Of a stretch of 64,000 nt of DNA, positions 1 to 14,838 are shown one piece after another. A program made the position numbers and the translations under genes. Where the stretch lies: the NCBI GenBank assembly GCA_024760905.1, contig CM045729.1:51689580-51753579 (forward strand), written 5' to 3'. The DNA is from Plotosus lineatus. Taxonomy: Eukaryota; Chordata; Actinopteri; Siluriformes; Plotosidae. Position 1 is the stretch's first letter, and each line of letters opens with the position of its first letter. Below the pieces are notes generated by a model. It did not search any database, was not told where the DNA came from, and saw nothing but the letters and a program-made list of their open reading frames with translations.

Positions 1-414
1 TCGCATTAAAAAGACTCATATTAAGAGCAACTAGCACTTTTTTTCTGCTTCTCTTTCTTGGTACTACATAATTCTGTAGCTAAGTACTATGCAAAGAAGG
101 AAAAAAAAAAAACTTTATAGGCATTTTTGCTTAATCTTTAGCAGTAAAGATGGCAGAACTATTATATAGTTTTTGCTTAATGTACTTTCTTAATATTCTT
201 ATCTCCTATATTTTGTACTTCTTTATATTTTGTCTGAGAATGTTTTACCTTAATGGTTTGTAAATACATTTATACTTTATTTGCTATTGGAATACCAAAC
301 ATACTGTATTGTACTGTTTTAGAATGCTACTAATTTTGTTGCGATCACTGGCACTCAAAAAATGTGTTTTTGTATCTTAATTTAAAATTCTATATCAATG
401 TTCTCTTGACTTAG

Positions 415-473
<59 letters not shown>

Positions 474-2128
474 TATATATATATATATATATAAATAAAC
501 CATTCATTTAATGCAACTTAAATTTTACTTTTTGTCTTTCGTTTCAATTATGTGAAATTTAAAAAGTATGGCTATTTCGACATATTCCATTGTAAAGAAC
601 TAAACTGTGAGCTGTGTTTGTGTAACATAACCCTACACTTCAGTTCTGCTGCCCAGTGAAACCTAGAAAAACAGAAGAAACAGAACTATGCACATTGTAG
701 TGTTTACGCCGCCAGACCCTTTCTCCTACAAACAGTATCTTTTGAAAATCGAGTCCAGCCCTTCAGGAGCCATTAGCCAAACTAAACAAACAGGGGTGGC
801 TGACTGCGTCAAGGATGAATATAGATAACAAAATGAACAGCAGGTTTATTGTAGCAAATGATAAATTACACTCTGAATTCTCTTGATTATTTGATATATA
901 CTTTAAAGGAGCCATCATAATATTAACCCAAATCTACTTGCCAAAAAAATTGTCTAAATGTGTCAAGAATGTACAACATACTTCTTTATTTGTTAAATGA
1001 CCTTTCTGCTGAGAAAGTTGAATTTTTGAGCCCAAGTTGGAGTTTTGGAACTCATGTTGGGCTAAACAATTTTTAAAGATCAAGACTGCATTGCAAACCC
1101 CTAACAAACTCAATGTAAGAATCTAATTCATGTCTATTATTTTTCTTTAAACAAACATTCTTCTATCTTGATGATTGCCTTGTTTATTATCACTGTTCAT
1201 TATATTTAGGATATTTTAAGTTCCAGGCAACCAGGACAATTGCCCTTTAATGTGATTCTAGTGGGACTGTAATAATTCAAGGGATACATTAGCAAAATAA
1301 CCAGACTTGCATGGCACTTGTGACTACCTTTCATTTTTCACTAGAATTGAGGATTTCTACAAGAACGATCCATCTTTCACCAAAACTGTCTAACTTCTCT
1401 CTCACACAGTATATTTTCAATTTAGTATAGGTAGTGCTTGCAGCTGGTTTTAAGATAGTGTAACAATGAATAAAAATTCACAATGTACCCAAATGCTGAA
1501 TGAATACATGGGATGCCCTTTGGACATCTTCACAGATGTGCACTTTGGTATCATTTTTGTTTTTTTTTTGTTAAGTAGTTACAAGGTCCTGTCATGAACA
1601 GGAATTGTTAGCGACATTAGCACCATGATAAAAGTATCAAAATTCACAGCAATGTTCTGATTTTGGTGGAAAAACCTTTGCGTTGAACTTGTTTTAAAAT
1701 TACATTGCAATAAATTATAAAGATGAGGAGTCTTGGAAACTTGTAACATAACTTTATTAAAAACAAACTTTGCTGCTCACATTTATACAAATCTAAATAC
1801 CGCAGAAGAATGAGTAAAATATATATCCTCCCATAACCAAATAAATAAGTACGTATTAACTGATCAACAAATTGCAACAGGCTTAATAATATCTACATTA
1901 AATATTTAGAATTTATTTGATCAAAGCTTACTGACTCAGGCGAGAGCAACTGATTTAATTTATAGATATTTACAACACACACTTCTATGGCTGACAATGT
2001 GTGAACACAAGACCATCAAACAAAGCTGCGGCTCTTCCCCAAACTGCATAAATTCTGGAAGCAAATATTAGTATAGAAAGTCTTTGCACGCTGCAGCATT
2101 ACAGGTTCTCTCTACCGAAATGAAAAGC
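1..2128. other. AT-rich non-coding stretch, no gene seen
   Basis: I see no credible coding exon here. The first 500 bases look like a 3' untranslated region read on the plus strand: AT-rich, T-rich runs, and an AATAAA at 494-499 just after an AT microsatellite. If mammalian gene order holds, the neighbour lying tail to tail with hnrnpa3 would be nfe2l2, but I cannot recognise any of its coding sequence, so this is only a guess. A second AATAAA on the minus strand lies near 1750. The remainder is unique-looking AT-rich sequence. Confidence 0.4.
421..493. repeat. (AT)n microsatellite
   Basis: About 73 bases of almost pure AT dinucleotide with one TA phase break, directly before an AATAAA motif. 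Confidence 0.97.
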
Positions 2129-2700
2129 TGTCAGACACTACTCAAGATCTTCTATGAGTCTGTTATTGCCGGCGATATCCTCTATACTGTTGCATGATGG
2201 GGCAGCAGGCTGAGGGTTGTAGACACAAACAGACTGAACAAACTGATCCACAAGGCCAATAACGCTCTGGGGATGGAACTGGAATCTCTAACAGTCATGA
2301 TGGAGAGGTGAATGTTGTCCAAAATAAGGAAAATCCCAAACAATACCACCCACTCACTTCACAGCCTGCCGATCAGTCATTGGAGCACGTTCAGTCCGAG
2401 ACTGATACCACCGAAATGCACCACTGAACACCACAGGAAATTATTCCTACCTGTGGCCATTAAACTGTACAACTCCTCCATATAGGCACACTCGTACATT
2501 TACATTCTACTGTTTATAATATTGACAATACTGTACACATCATTCACTGGCAGAATTAATTCTGTATCTGTTTATATAGATATTAGTAACGTCTAATTTT
2601 AGACAATTTTTTTTAAATTGAGAATTTCTCAATTTACTTTGTATGGAGCGACTATATGCATACAATTTCCTCTGAGATCAAAAAAGTATTTTGATTCTGA
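2129..2700 (+). pseudogene. LINE ORF2 C-terminal fragment plus 3' tail
   Basis: Codons at about 2129-2486 translate into the end of a non-LTR retrotransposon reverse transcriptase. Recognisable pieces are FYESVIAGDILYTVA, DTNRLNKLIHKA and, near the end, HHRKLFLPVAIKLYNSS, all in one frame but with two internal TGA stops. The 3' part (2640-2700) has the short AT-rich tail ending in TTTTGATTCTGA that such fish LINEs carry. The copy is 5'-truncated and mutated, so dead. The clade (L2/CR1-like or Rex-like) is not settled by what I can see. Confidence 0.8.
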
Positions 2701-3062
2701 CTGCAATCCAGACCCCCTCACACAGCTTTACTGGCTCACCTAACTCGTACTGCAGAATTATTACAGATTCCCACAGACACACTCAGATAAAAAAAAAATA
2801 GCCTCCTTCCAGGAAAGCCTCCTTGGAAAAAAGGGGGTTATTAGAACAGCAAAGGACGACTAAATCTGGATGTGATTTAAAAAAAAAAAAAAGTGTGATG
2901 GTCAAGTGTCCACAAACCTCCGACCATATAGTGTACCAAGCAGAAATTATCAAAATCTACACTTAAGTATATCTATTTTTAGTAAACCATTTCAAAATTA
3001 ACAGCCCTGTTGAGAACCCTAATACTGAGTCAACTTAAAGAAATGCAAAATAAAAGTGCAAG
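2701..3062. other. Unique-looking non-coding spacer
   Basis: Contains two short A-tracts (around 2790 and 2880-2892). No gene, RNA or known repeat recognised. Confidence 0.4.
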
Positions 3063-3395
3063 GTGGGACAGTGACGTAGTAGATAGGTCTGTCTCACAGA
3101 AATAGGGACCTGGGTTTGAATTTCAGGCTCATCAAAGGAGATTCTGTGCGGAATTTGTTCTTCCTGTGCTTGTGTGGGTCTCCTCCAGGTGCCCCAGTTT
3201 CTTCCCACAGTCCAAAGTAATGCTAGTGGCTAACTGGCTATTCTAAATTGCCCCCTAGGTGTAAGTGAATGGTTGTGTGTGCGTTGGTCCTGTGATGGAT
3301 TGGCAAACTTTTCAGGGTATACCCTTCCTTTGCCCAGCGTGTGTTGAGATAGGCTTCAGCCTCCTTGTGAACCTAGTATATTTAAGCAAACTGGC
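3063..3395 (+). mobile_element. SINE family A copy (degenerate tRNA-derived repeat)
   Basis: Old copy of a short repeat seen many times in the window. Head: a degenerate B box (GGTTTGAATTTC near 3113). Middle: the hallmark CCCACAGTCCAAAGTAATGC followed by TTCTAAATTGCCCC. Tail: TGTTGAGATAGGCTTCAGCC. I call this family A. Other copies are near 11545, 11935, 14040, 14535, 24905, 44700, 54040 and 57330. Confidence 0.75.
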
Positions 3396-3686
3396 AAATG
3401 AATAAGTGAAAATAAAGTGTTTCAGATTTGAAGGGAATATGGCTGTTTGGCTTCCATCAATTTTTAAAGTACAGACCTACTGCTAGTGTCAATTTAACGT
3501 GTATTGTACACTTTTATATAGTTTGTACTTTTAGTGTAGTCAATGCAATGTTCTCATATTTTACAGTCAATGTTTTATAGACATGGCCCTATCAACACGA
3601 TTGCATTATTTATTAGTTTGTAAATTAGCTCAGGTATACAAAACAAAGAAAATATTTAACAACTCTTTAATAAAACAGTTAGTAAT

Positions 3687-3930
3687 CATTCATTCATTTT
3701 CTGAACTGCTTTATTCCAATAAGAGTCGCTGGGAGGCTGTCGCTCATCTCAGCCGACTCTGGGTGAGGGCAAAGTACACACAGGACGGCTTGCGCAGGCG
3801 ATTGCAGCGCAGAGACATGCTGAGAGCAACCTAATCGCCTACTGTTTATGAATGAGAGCAATGAATCTCAGCATAGATAGTGAAAGACATGGTAGAGCTT
3901 TGATAACCCAGCTAGCTGCCCTGTGGGATT
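3687..3930 (-). mobile_element. SINE family B fragment, tail type 2, minus orientation
   Basis: Starts with the type 2 tail (CATTCATTTTCTGAACTGCT, then a diverged GTCGCTGGGAGGCTG). It ends in the family B core (AGTGAAAGACATGG, then TGATAACCCAGCTAGCTGC). The tRNA-like head is missing and the middle is scrambled, so this is an old, truncated copy. Confidence 0.75.
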
Positions 3931-4690
3931 TAGTAAATTTGAGTTATTCTAAAACCTCTTCTTCCGTACTGGCATGTAAAACAATCGTTAATTTCTCATT
4001 GTTAAATTCTATAAAATCGACACAATCTCAAGCTCTCTATGGCTATGGGAGGATAAGGTAAAAAAAACTCTCCACACATATTTTGAGGAATTAATCTTAC
4101 CCATCCAGACCTTTCGTTGAAAACGTGTCATACAAGATTTGCTGAGCAGCCGCTGCAGTTTCAATCTGTAAATTAAGCAGAATGGTTACTCTTACCTGGT
4201 CCTAAGACATGTCATTTCCTTCTTCTTCTGCTGTCTCTTATTCACCTGTGTCTCAACCCTCATACTCACTCCCCTTCCTTTGCTGGCTAGTTTTGGCTCA
4301 CACTTCTTGGATCCAGGTACTCGCTAGGCTTCCTTCACTAGCGTCAGCTGCTCTTGGAGATTAGGCTACTTTTGAGGAAAAAACAGATGCTAGCTTTCTC
4401 GTACGACACCTGATGGCTTTGCTCCACAGATTTGACTCTTGATGCTCCCTCGTTTTTTTTTCCTCCCTCCTCTTTTCTGACAACTCGCTGTCTCGTCCAG
4501 TTGAGGTTCTTTCTTACATCCATACTGGGAAACTGGTAACCTTTAGCTAGAGCTCGATACCCCTTGCTCATATGCAAGAACATGTAGATTAACACCAAAA
4601 AAAGTGTTAAAATAGCCGAGTTCATTGACTACACTTCCATGAGAACACATGCACTCAAAACTGCACTTTCTTCCAGACTCAATGATGCAC
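3931..4690. other. Non-coding gap downstream of hnrnpa3
   Basis: Lies between a SINE fragment and the likely poly(A) site of hnrnpa3. It is CT-rich around 4200-4500 on the plus strand. No coding sequence recognised. Confidence 0.4.
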
Positions 4691-5444
4691 TAAACTTTGA
4701 TTAGGGAATTTTCTACATTTTATTTAATCTGGTTTCCTTTTTCCACTTTCAAAGTTTAACAATCTAGACTTCTATTTATACAAATGAATCTGTTACATGC
4801 CCTCCAGTCTGACAAATCTACACTGCTTAGAACTTGTTTTTTTTTTTTGCATACAACGCAAGACAACACAAAACACTAACAAAAAAAATTACACTTGACA
4901 CTAAATTAGCATCGCTGCCATAAAATCAAAACATTACGGTAACCAAAACCACATTTGGCAGCTCGTTTATGACTAATACCAAAATGCCTACTAATCTGAT
5001 ACTCTAAAATAGATTTCATTAAGACCATATAATTCACGGCTTACTTCAATGTCTACGACACTTGATATATCACTCTGGGGGAAGAGGGCGAAAGGTTTCG
5101 AAAATGGACAAAAAAAAAAAATCTGAGCAGGGAAAAATTTCTAGTAAGGAAGATTATAGGAATGTACATATACTAACACATACTGGGTCATGAGTACCTG
5201 GCTACACTCTTGCTTTTTGTAGCTAGTAGAAACAGTCCTTCTTTTTGTCTCCATTTTTAGTGCTCCTGGCTTTCTCACAGTAACCTGCTGCTTTCCTGAC
5301 CTCTCCTCTCATCTCATCTCCTGCTAACTGTCCACCTGATGCCTGTTGAATAGATACAGGATAAAACAAATAGTTATTCTCGACCAACATACTCAACACG
5401 TACTCATTAGAGTGTTGAAAAGAACTTACCATAAATATAAATCA
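4690..5444 (-). other. hnrnpa3: hnrnpa3 3' untranslated region with a probable intron
   Basis: Fifteen bases after the TAA stop there is a strong splice donor on the minus strand (G at 5430, then GTAAGT from 5429 down). A plausible acceptor, TATTCAACAG, ends at 5343. The stop would therefore lie in the penultimate exon, and splicing would place a junction just downstream of the stop. A 3'UTR intron is known in the hnRNP A/B genes and is tied there to self-regulation by alternative splicing and nonsense-mediated decay; that this holds here is inference. The final exon would run to the poly(A) signal near 4720. Confidence 0.6.
4719..4724 (-). terminator. Likely poly(A) signal of hnrnpa3
   Basis: Minus-strand AATAAA, about 720 bases downstream of the stop codon. 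It lies at the end of a T-rich, otherwise repeat-free stretch that reads as a 3'UTR. Cleavage would be expected near 4690-4705. Confidence 0.55.
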
Positions 5445-8770
<3,326 letters not shown>

Positions 8771-8935
8771 ATTGCAGTATCTGTACCCCAAAAATTTGAC
8801 ACAAGACGGCAATATGGCGCTACCCGGCGGCTACGGTTTTCTCTACCCACAACTGTTGTTGTGTTCCAATCGCCGCGCTTACGCCTTTGCACTACCCTTC
8901 CAAGTCCGTACTTTAGTGACGTCATACTTTAAAAC
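8771..8935 (-). promoter_or_regulatory. hnrnpa3: hnrnpa3 promoter and 5'UTR region
   Basis: Immediately upstream of the two-codon first exon. It contains a perfect cAMP-response element TGACGTCA (8917-8924), an inverted CCAAT box (8866-8870 on the plus strand), and a YY1-like GCGCCATATT close to the start codon. It is richer in CG than its surroundings, with no TATA box, which fits a housekeeping RNA-binding protein gene. The transcription start is not visible directly; I would place it about 8790-8850. Confidence 0.6.
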
Positions 8936-9390
<455 letters not shown>

Positions 9391-11333
9391 CTTCTTCTTT
9401 TCCTTTCGGCTGTTCCCTTCAGGACCATCTCAATCTAGCCTCTCTGACTTTGTCTCCAAAACATCTAACATGTGCTGTTCCTCTGATGTACTCATTCCTG
9501 ATCCTATCCGTCCTCGTTACTCGCAAAGAGAACCTCAACATTTTCATTTCTGCTACCTCCAACTCTGACTCCTGTCTTTTCCCCAGGGCCACTGTCTCTA
9601 AACCATACAGCATCGCTGGCCTCATCACCGTCTTGTACACTTTTCCCTTCATTCTTGCCGATACTCTCCTATCACACATCACACCGGACACTTTTCTCCA
9701 TCCATTCCAACCTGCCTGCACACGCTTCTTCACCTCTTTTCCCACACTCTCCATTGCTCTGGATTGTTGAGCCTAAGTACTTAAAATCCTCCACCTTCTT
9801 TATCTCTGCCCCCTGTAACCTCACCGTTCCTCTTGGGTCCTTGTCGTTCAGACACATGTATTCTGTCTTACTGAGACTAACCTTCATTCCCCTCCTTTCC
9901 AGGGCATACCTCCACCTTTCTCGATTTTCCTCCACTTGTTCTCTGCTCTCACTCCAGATCACGATGTCATCTGCAAACATAATAGTCCATGGAGATTCTT
10001 GTCTAACCTCGTCTGTCAGCCTGTCCATCACCATAGCAAACAAGAAGGGGCTGAGAGCTGACCCTTGATGCAGTCCCACCTCCACCTTGAACTCTTCTAT
10101 CACACCGACAGCACACCTCACCACTGTCTTACATCTCTCATACATGTCCTGCACCACTCTAACATACTTCTCTGCCACTCCAGACTTCCTCATACAATAC
10201 CACAGTTCTTCTCTCGGCACCCTGTCATATGCTTTCTCCAGATCCACAAAGACACAATGCAGCTCCTTCTGACCTTCTCTGTACTTCTCTATTAACATTC
10301 TCAAAGCAAACACTGCATCTGTGGTGCTCTTTCTTGGCATGAAACCAAACTGTTGTTCACAAATGCTGACCTCTGCCCTTAGTCTAGCTTCTACTATTCT
10401 TTCCCATAACTTTATAGTATGGCTCATCAACTTTATCCCTCTGTAGTTGCCACAACTCTGTACATCTCCCTTGTTCTTAAAAATGGGCACAAGCACACTT
10501 CTCCTCCATTCCTCCGGCATCTGCTCACTTTCTAAGACCTTGTTGAATATTCTTGTCAGAAAATCTACTGCTACCTCCCCTAGACACTTCCATACCTCAA
10601 CCGGTATGTCATCAGGACCAACTGCCTTTCCACTCTTCATCCTCTTCAATGCCCTTCTCACTTCACCCTTACTAATCTTTGCTACTTCCTGGTCCTCAAC
10701 AATCACCTCTTCTACTCTTTTTTTTCTCTCTCATTTTCCTCATTCATCATCTCTTCAAAGTACTCTTTCCATCTTCCCAGCACACTTCTGTCATCAGTCA
10801 ATACATTTCTCTCTCTGTCCTTTCGCTCTAACTTGCTGCACGTCTTTCCCATCTCTATTTCTCAGCTGTGCTAACCTGTATAAATCATTTTCTTCCTCCT
10901 TACTGTCCAACCTATCATACAAGTCATCATACACCCTCTGTTTGGCCTTTGACACCGCTTCCTTAGCCTTACGCTGTGTCTCCCTGTACTCTTGTTTACT
11001 CTCTTCGGTCCTCTCTGTGTCCCATTTCTTCTTAGCTAACCTCTTCTTTTGTACACACTCCTGCACTTCCTCATTCCACCACCAAGTTTCCTTATCTACT
11101 TTCCTTCCAGAGGACACACCAAGTACTCTCCTACCGGTCTCCCTGATCACATTGGCTGTGGTTGTCCAGTCATCTGGAAGCATTTCCTGACTACCCAAAG
11201 CCTGTTTCAACTCGTCCTTGAAGACAACATGACACTCTTCCTTTTTCAGCTTCCACCACTTTGTCTTCTGCTCTGCCTTTGCCTTTTTCACCTTCCTCAC
11301 CATCAGCGTCATCCTGCACACCACCATCCTATG

Positions 11334-11336
<3 letters not shown>
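9391..11336 (-). mobile_element. 5'-truncated RTE-type LINE, minus strand, degenerate
   Basis: Non-LTR retrotransposon read on the minus strand. In order it shows the linker after the endonuclease (about 11336-10794, for example WWWNEEVQECVQKKRLAKKK), then reverse transcriptase from about 10706, including NYRGIKLMSHT, VFVDLEKAYDRV and the catalytic FADD (about 9977-9966). A frameshift near 9750 leads into the C-terminal part ([15 protein letters not shown] to EARLRW, to 9420). It is broken by frameshifts near 10710-10790 and 9750. The ORF then jumps from EARLRW straight into the 3' tail CTGAAGGGAACAGCCGAAAG, so the last part of the protein is deleted. The endonuclease is absent and the 5' end stops at a TG microsatellite. 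Sequence style matches fish RTE/Expander-like elements. Its 3' tail is the one borrowed by SINE family B type 1. Confidence 0.9.

Positions 11337-11401
<65 letters not shown>
11335..11401. repeat. (TG)n microsatellite
   Basis: About 33 TG units at the truncated 5' end of the RTE LINE. Confidence 0.97.
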
Positions 11402-11404
<3 letters not shown>

Positions 11405-11544
11405 GTATATGTGAACAATTTGTGCTAATTAGCAAATTATGAGCATTTCTGTAATTATGTTAAAATTAAAATTAAATATCATTAATCAATGTGGTATCAT
11501 TTTAATATTCATTTCATATTTAATTCACTCACTCACTTTCATTC

Positions 11545-11885
11545 CTACATTCATCCATTTTTTTGAACTGGCGCCCATCACAGCTGACTCTGGGCAAGGG
11601 CGAGGTACATCCTGGGCAGCTTGCCAGGCCATCACAAGTTTAACACTCACACAACCATTCACACTCCCTACTTACACTTAGGGGTGAGTTGAACACCCAT
11701 TTAATCTACTGGTTATGTTTTTGGACTGTGGGAGGAAACCGGAGTACCCGGAGGAACCCCACATAAGCACCTGGAGAACATTCAAACTCCACACAGAAAC
11801 ATCCAAGCTGGGAACCAAAGTCAGGCCTTCTTGCTATGAGGCGGAAGTGCTAACCTCTACACCACCCTGCTGCCTCACTTTCACC
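11545..11885 (-). mobile_element. SINE family A copy, minus orientation
   Basis: Reading the plus strand: tail (GCCCATCACAGCTGACTCTGG), middle with the ACACTCACACAACCATTCACAC stretch trimmed and TTTTGGACTGTGGGAGGAAA, and tRNA-like head at the right (inverse of TGGTGTAGAGGTTAGC at about 11850-11870). The best preserved family A copy in the window. Confidence 0.85.
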
Positions 11886-11934
11886 CCCACTCATTCACTG
11901 AACAGATAATCCTATTTGGGCTATGAGTAATATG

Positions 11935-12235
11935 ACACCTATCTTAGCCGACTCTGGTCAAAGGTGGAGCACACCCTAAACAGCTCACCAAACCAATGAG
12001 ACACAACTATTCACACACTCACACTCAAACCTAGGGCCAAGTTGGAGCAACCAATTAGTATAATGTGCATGTCTTTGGATGGTGGGAGAAAACCAGCGTA
12101 CCCGGAGGAAACCAATGCAAGCATAGGAAGATCATGCAAACTCAACGGAACCGCCCAGGCCTGAATCAAAGGCTTTTTTGCTGTGAGTGGGACCTGTGAA
12201 CCCTACGCCACCATACCGCTATTAGTTATTTTAAT
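11935..12235 (-). mobile_element. SINE family A copy, minus orientation, older
   Basis: Second family A copy in the same direction, about 50 bases after the first. It contains TTTGGATGGTGGGAGAAAAC and a decayed head ending near 12225 (ACGCCACCATACCGC). Confidence 0.8.
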
Positions 12236-12815
12236 GATTTCTATATTTGCAAATTTTCAGATTTATGTTATTTCTGTATGCCTTTGTCTTTGACTGGCAT
12301 GGCCAAAATGTTACTCCGCATTATTGACTAATGTGAACTATAAAAAAATTTCAGTCTGCTGCATAACAACACTACACACATTTACAGATTCCTTGATCAG
12401 CCCTTCACCCTGCTAAATGGGGTTTGAACCTATAATTTAGTTGTAGCTCTCTAACTGCAAAAGACAAATTATCTTCAATCACTATTAAGCAGTAATGTTT
12501 ACCGTATATACTTTTAGATTCCATCCTTTAACAGCTTAAGGCGCACACAATTGACCCAGCTCATAAAACCGCAATTATGGTTGTAACGCAATAGCTGATG
12601 CTGATCATTCAAGAAAATATACAAAACCATCAATGCAGCTTCAAAAAGACATTAATGCTAATTGGGAAAGAAGCTGATAAAATATGTAAGGACATGTTAC
12701 AATTTTCAGACAACAGCAAATGCAGTCTCTCTGGATTCTCCTCCTATTTGATCTTAAAGAAAGTATTTGTAGCCCTGTAGTAATTTTACTAGTCCCTTTG
12801 TGTGACATTCGCCAT
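12236..12815. other. Non-coding spacer, no gene seen
   Basis: AT-rich and repeat-poor. An open frame runs from 12720 into the LINE insertion that follows, but it only becomes protein-like after the insertion boundary at 12830. Confidence 0.4.
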
Positions 12816-13690
12816 AACCAGAAGCACCAAACACTCAACAACAGCCGCCTGTCTCATGATGCAAAACCAGTGTACCTTGGAGTCACCTTGGACAGGACTT
12901 TGACATACAAAGCCCACCTGCAAAAAGTAGCCAAGAAAGTTCAAACAAGAAACAACCTTGTGCAGATGTTGGCTGGTACTACATGGGGAGCCAGTGCAAG
13001 GACACTACGTTCAGCAACATTAGCACTGTCATACTCTGTAGCGGAATACTGTGCTGCTGTCTGGAGGAACTCAGTTCACTGCAAACTAGTTGACACCAGA
13101 TTGAACTGTGCTATGCGGACCATATCAGGTACACTAAAATCAACACATACAGACTGGCTGCCAGTTATGCGTAATCTTGCCCCGCCAGATATCCGCAGGG
13201 AAGCTGTCACTGCAAAGTTACTGGACTCTACACTCCAGATCCCAGGCCTTCCCCTGCTGAATGATATTGAGCACCACCCACGATACCGACTGACTTCAAG
13301 AAAACCCATCTGGTCTAACCTGCCCACAACAAACTACTCCATGGTAGAAAACTGGCAATCCAAATGGAATAATGGAACAGCACCAAACAGGGACATCGTG
13401 AATGATCCAACAACTGCACTAAATGGTATGGATATTCGTCGAGACCTGTGGTGTAAATTGAATCGTTTTCGCTGCGGTACTGGCCCGTGCCGATACATGT
13501 TGGAAAAATGGGGATACATTGACTCACCAAATTGTGATTATGGAGCTATCCAAACTATGCAGCACATACTACAAGAGTGCCCTGAAACACAACTGACAGG
13601 AGGCCTCTATGAACTACATGAGGCCACGGATGTCGCGGTTGAATGGCTGAGAAACAACAGCATACGATAGAAGAAGAACCAGAAGCACCA
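12816..13690 (+). mobile_element. Young LINE insertion with 14-bp target duplication
   Basis: The insert body is 12830-13676. It is flanked by the identical 14-mer AACCAGAAGCACCA at 12816-12829 and 13677-13690. The body ends in a short GAAGAAG tail after the TAG stop, typical of target-primed reverse transcription with early 5' truncation. Confidence 0.93.
12831..13670 (+). CDS. LINE ORF2 C-terminal part (jockey-like), intact frame, 5'-truncated
   Basis: 279 codons of uninterrupted frame ending in TAG, lacking a start codon because the element is 5'-truncated. It begins in the palm/thumb end of the reverse transcriptase (YLGVTLDRTLTYKAHLQ) and continues through WGASARTLRSATLALSYS and AEYCAAVW. 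It ends in a cysteine-rich region (RCGTGPCRYMLEKWGY, then QHILQECPE), where the Cys and His spacing suggests a zinc-knuckle-like fold. The family copies its own mRNA into the genome at a nick; this fragment lacks endonuclease and catalytic core, so it is inactive. Unlike every other LINE piece here it has no stops or frameshifts and keeps its target duplication, so it looks recent. Clade assignment (jockey/I-like) is from memory of the C-terminal style. Confidence 0.85.
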   Translation, partial: TLNNSRLSHDAKPVYLGVTLDRTLTYKAHLQKVAKKVQTRNNLVQMLAGTTWGASARTLRSATLALSYSVAEYCAAVWRNSVHCKLVDTRLNCAMRTISGTLKSTHTDWLPVMRNLAPPDIRREAVTAKLLDSTLQIPGLPLLNDIEHHPRYRLTSRKPIWSNLPTTNYSMVENWQSKWNNGTAPNRDIVNDPTTALNGMDIRRDLWCKLNRFRCGTGPCRYMLEKWGYIDSPNCDYGAIQTMQHILQECPETQLTGGLYELHEATDVAVEWLRNNSIR

Positions 13691-14039
13691 CCCAACAAAT
13701 CCGAAGATTGGTTAGTTCATGGTGAGACAGAAAAGTGTATAATCCAGCCAATAATCTACAATGCATACATGTGTAAACCAGCCCCTTTTTACTTTACTAG
13801 AATAAAAAAATAAACAAGAAAAGATTGAACTTTACTGATCTCATCAACAGTAAATCTCTATCGCACCAGGCAGTAATAAAATGAGAATAAAATAATGCAA
13901 AGCAACATAGAAATAATATAAAGCAACATCAATTTTTACTATGAAGTATTCTCTCGTGTCTCATTTGTGGAACAAGAAAATAAATAAATTGCAGACAAAG
14001 TGGAATATATAAAAGTTTCAAAGTGACAAGTGTCAGAAT
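13691..14039. other. Non-coding spacer
   Basis: AT-rich sequence after the LINE insertion. No gene or repeat recognised. Confidence 0.4.
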
Positions 14040-14205
14040 GTGAAGTGGCAAACAAATGACATGGAGATGGTGGAGTTCGCATGGTCTTCCTATACTTGTG
14101 TAGGTTTCCTCTGAGTGTATCATCCCACAGTCCAAAGATATCCACCTGAGGTTAACTTCCCTTTGTCCAGAGTCAACTGAGATAGGCTGTAGCCTACTGC
14201 GACCC
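14040..14205 (+). mobile_element. SINE family A copy, 5'-truncated
   Basis: Middle and tail of family A (TCCCACAGTCCAAAGATATC, then TGAGATAGGCTGTAGCC), ending GCGACCCTAATAATAATAA, where the SINE tail passes into a TAA microsatellite. Confidence 0.8.
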
Positions 14206-14264
<59 letters not shown>

Positions 14265-14387
14265 TTCATTCATTCATTTTCTGAACCGCTTAATCTTAAT
14301 TAGGGTTGTGGGGAGGCTGGCGCTCATCTCAGCTGACTCTGGGCGAGGGCAGAGTACACCCTGGACAGCTCGCCAGGCCATCGCAGA

Positions 14388-14443
<56 letters not shown>

Positions 14444-14463
14444 GATTATTAATAATAATAATA
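14206..14463. repeat. (TAA)n - inverted SINE tail - (TTA)n block
   Basis: A TAA run (14206-14263) and a TTA run (about 14388-14440, then a few ATA units). Between them lies only the type 2 SINE tail in minus orientation (14264-14388: CATTCATTTTCTGAACCGCT to CTCGCCAGGCCATCGC). The flanking runs are complementary. Confidence 0.9.
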
Positions 14464-14534
14464 GGTACGTCTTTGACATATCCCATATTTATAATGTTGT
14501 AAGCCATTAACACAAAGTAATAATACATAAAATG

Positions 14535-14821
14535 GCACAGTGGTTAACATTGTTGCCTCATAGCAAGAAGATTCATGCATAGTTTGCATGTACTCCTCAT
14601 GCATGTGTGGTTTCTTCAGGGCACAGTTAGACCTAGTCCAAACACATGCTCATTAATTCAACTGGTTACTTTAAATGACCAATAGATGTGAAGGAGTGTA
14701 AATGGTTGATTGTCTATGTGTTAGCCATGCTAACTGTTGATCAATTCAGAGTATATTCAAAATCAACTTTGATTAGCTCTAGTGCCCACCTTGATGGAAG
14801 AGTGATACAGATAATGTATGG
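14535..14821 (+). mobile_element. SINE family A copy
   Basis: Head GCACAGTGGTTAACATTGTTGCC, middle with a diverged spacer, tail ending in GTATGGATGGAT. Strongly mutated. Confidence 0.75.
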
Positions 14822-14838
14822 ATGGATAGTATTTAAAT

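Noticed and set aside
1644..1877. Minus-strand 77-codon frame near an AATAAA
   Set aside because: AT-rich, Leu/Ile/Tyr-rich chance frame with no homology that I can see.
9672..10706. A 344-codon open frame as a host gene
   Set aside because: It is reverse transcriptase of a LINE (FADD motif, neighbouring linker and tail), not a host gene.
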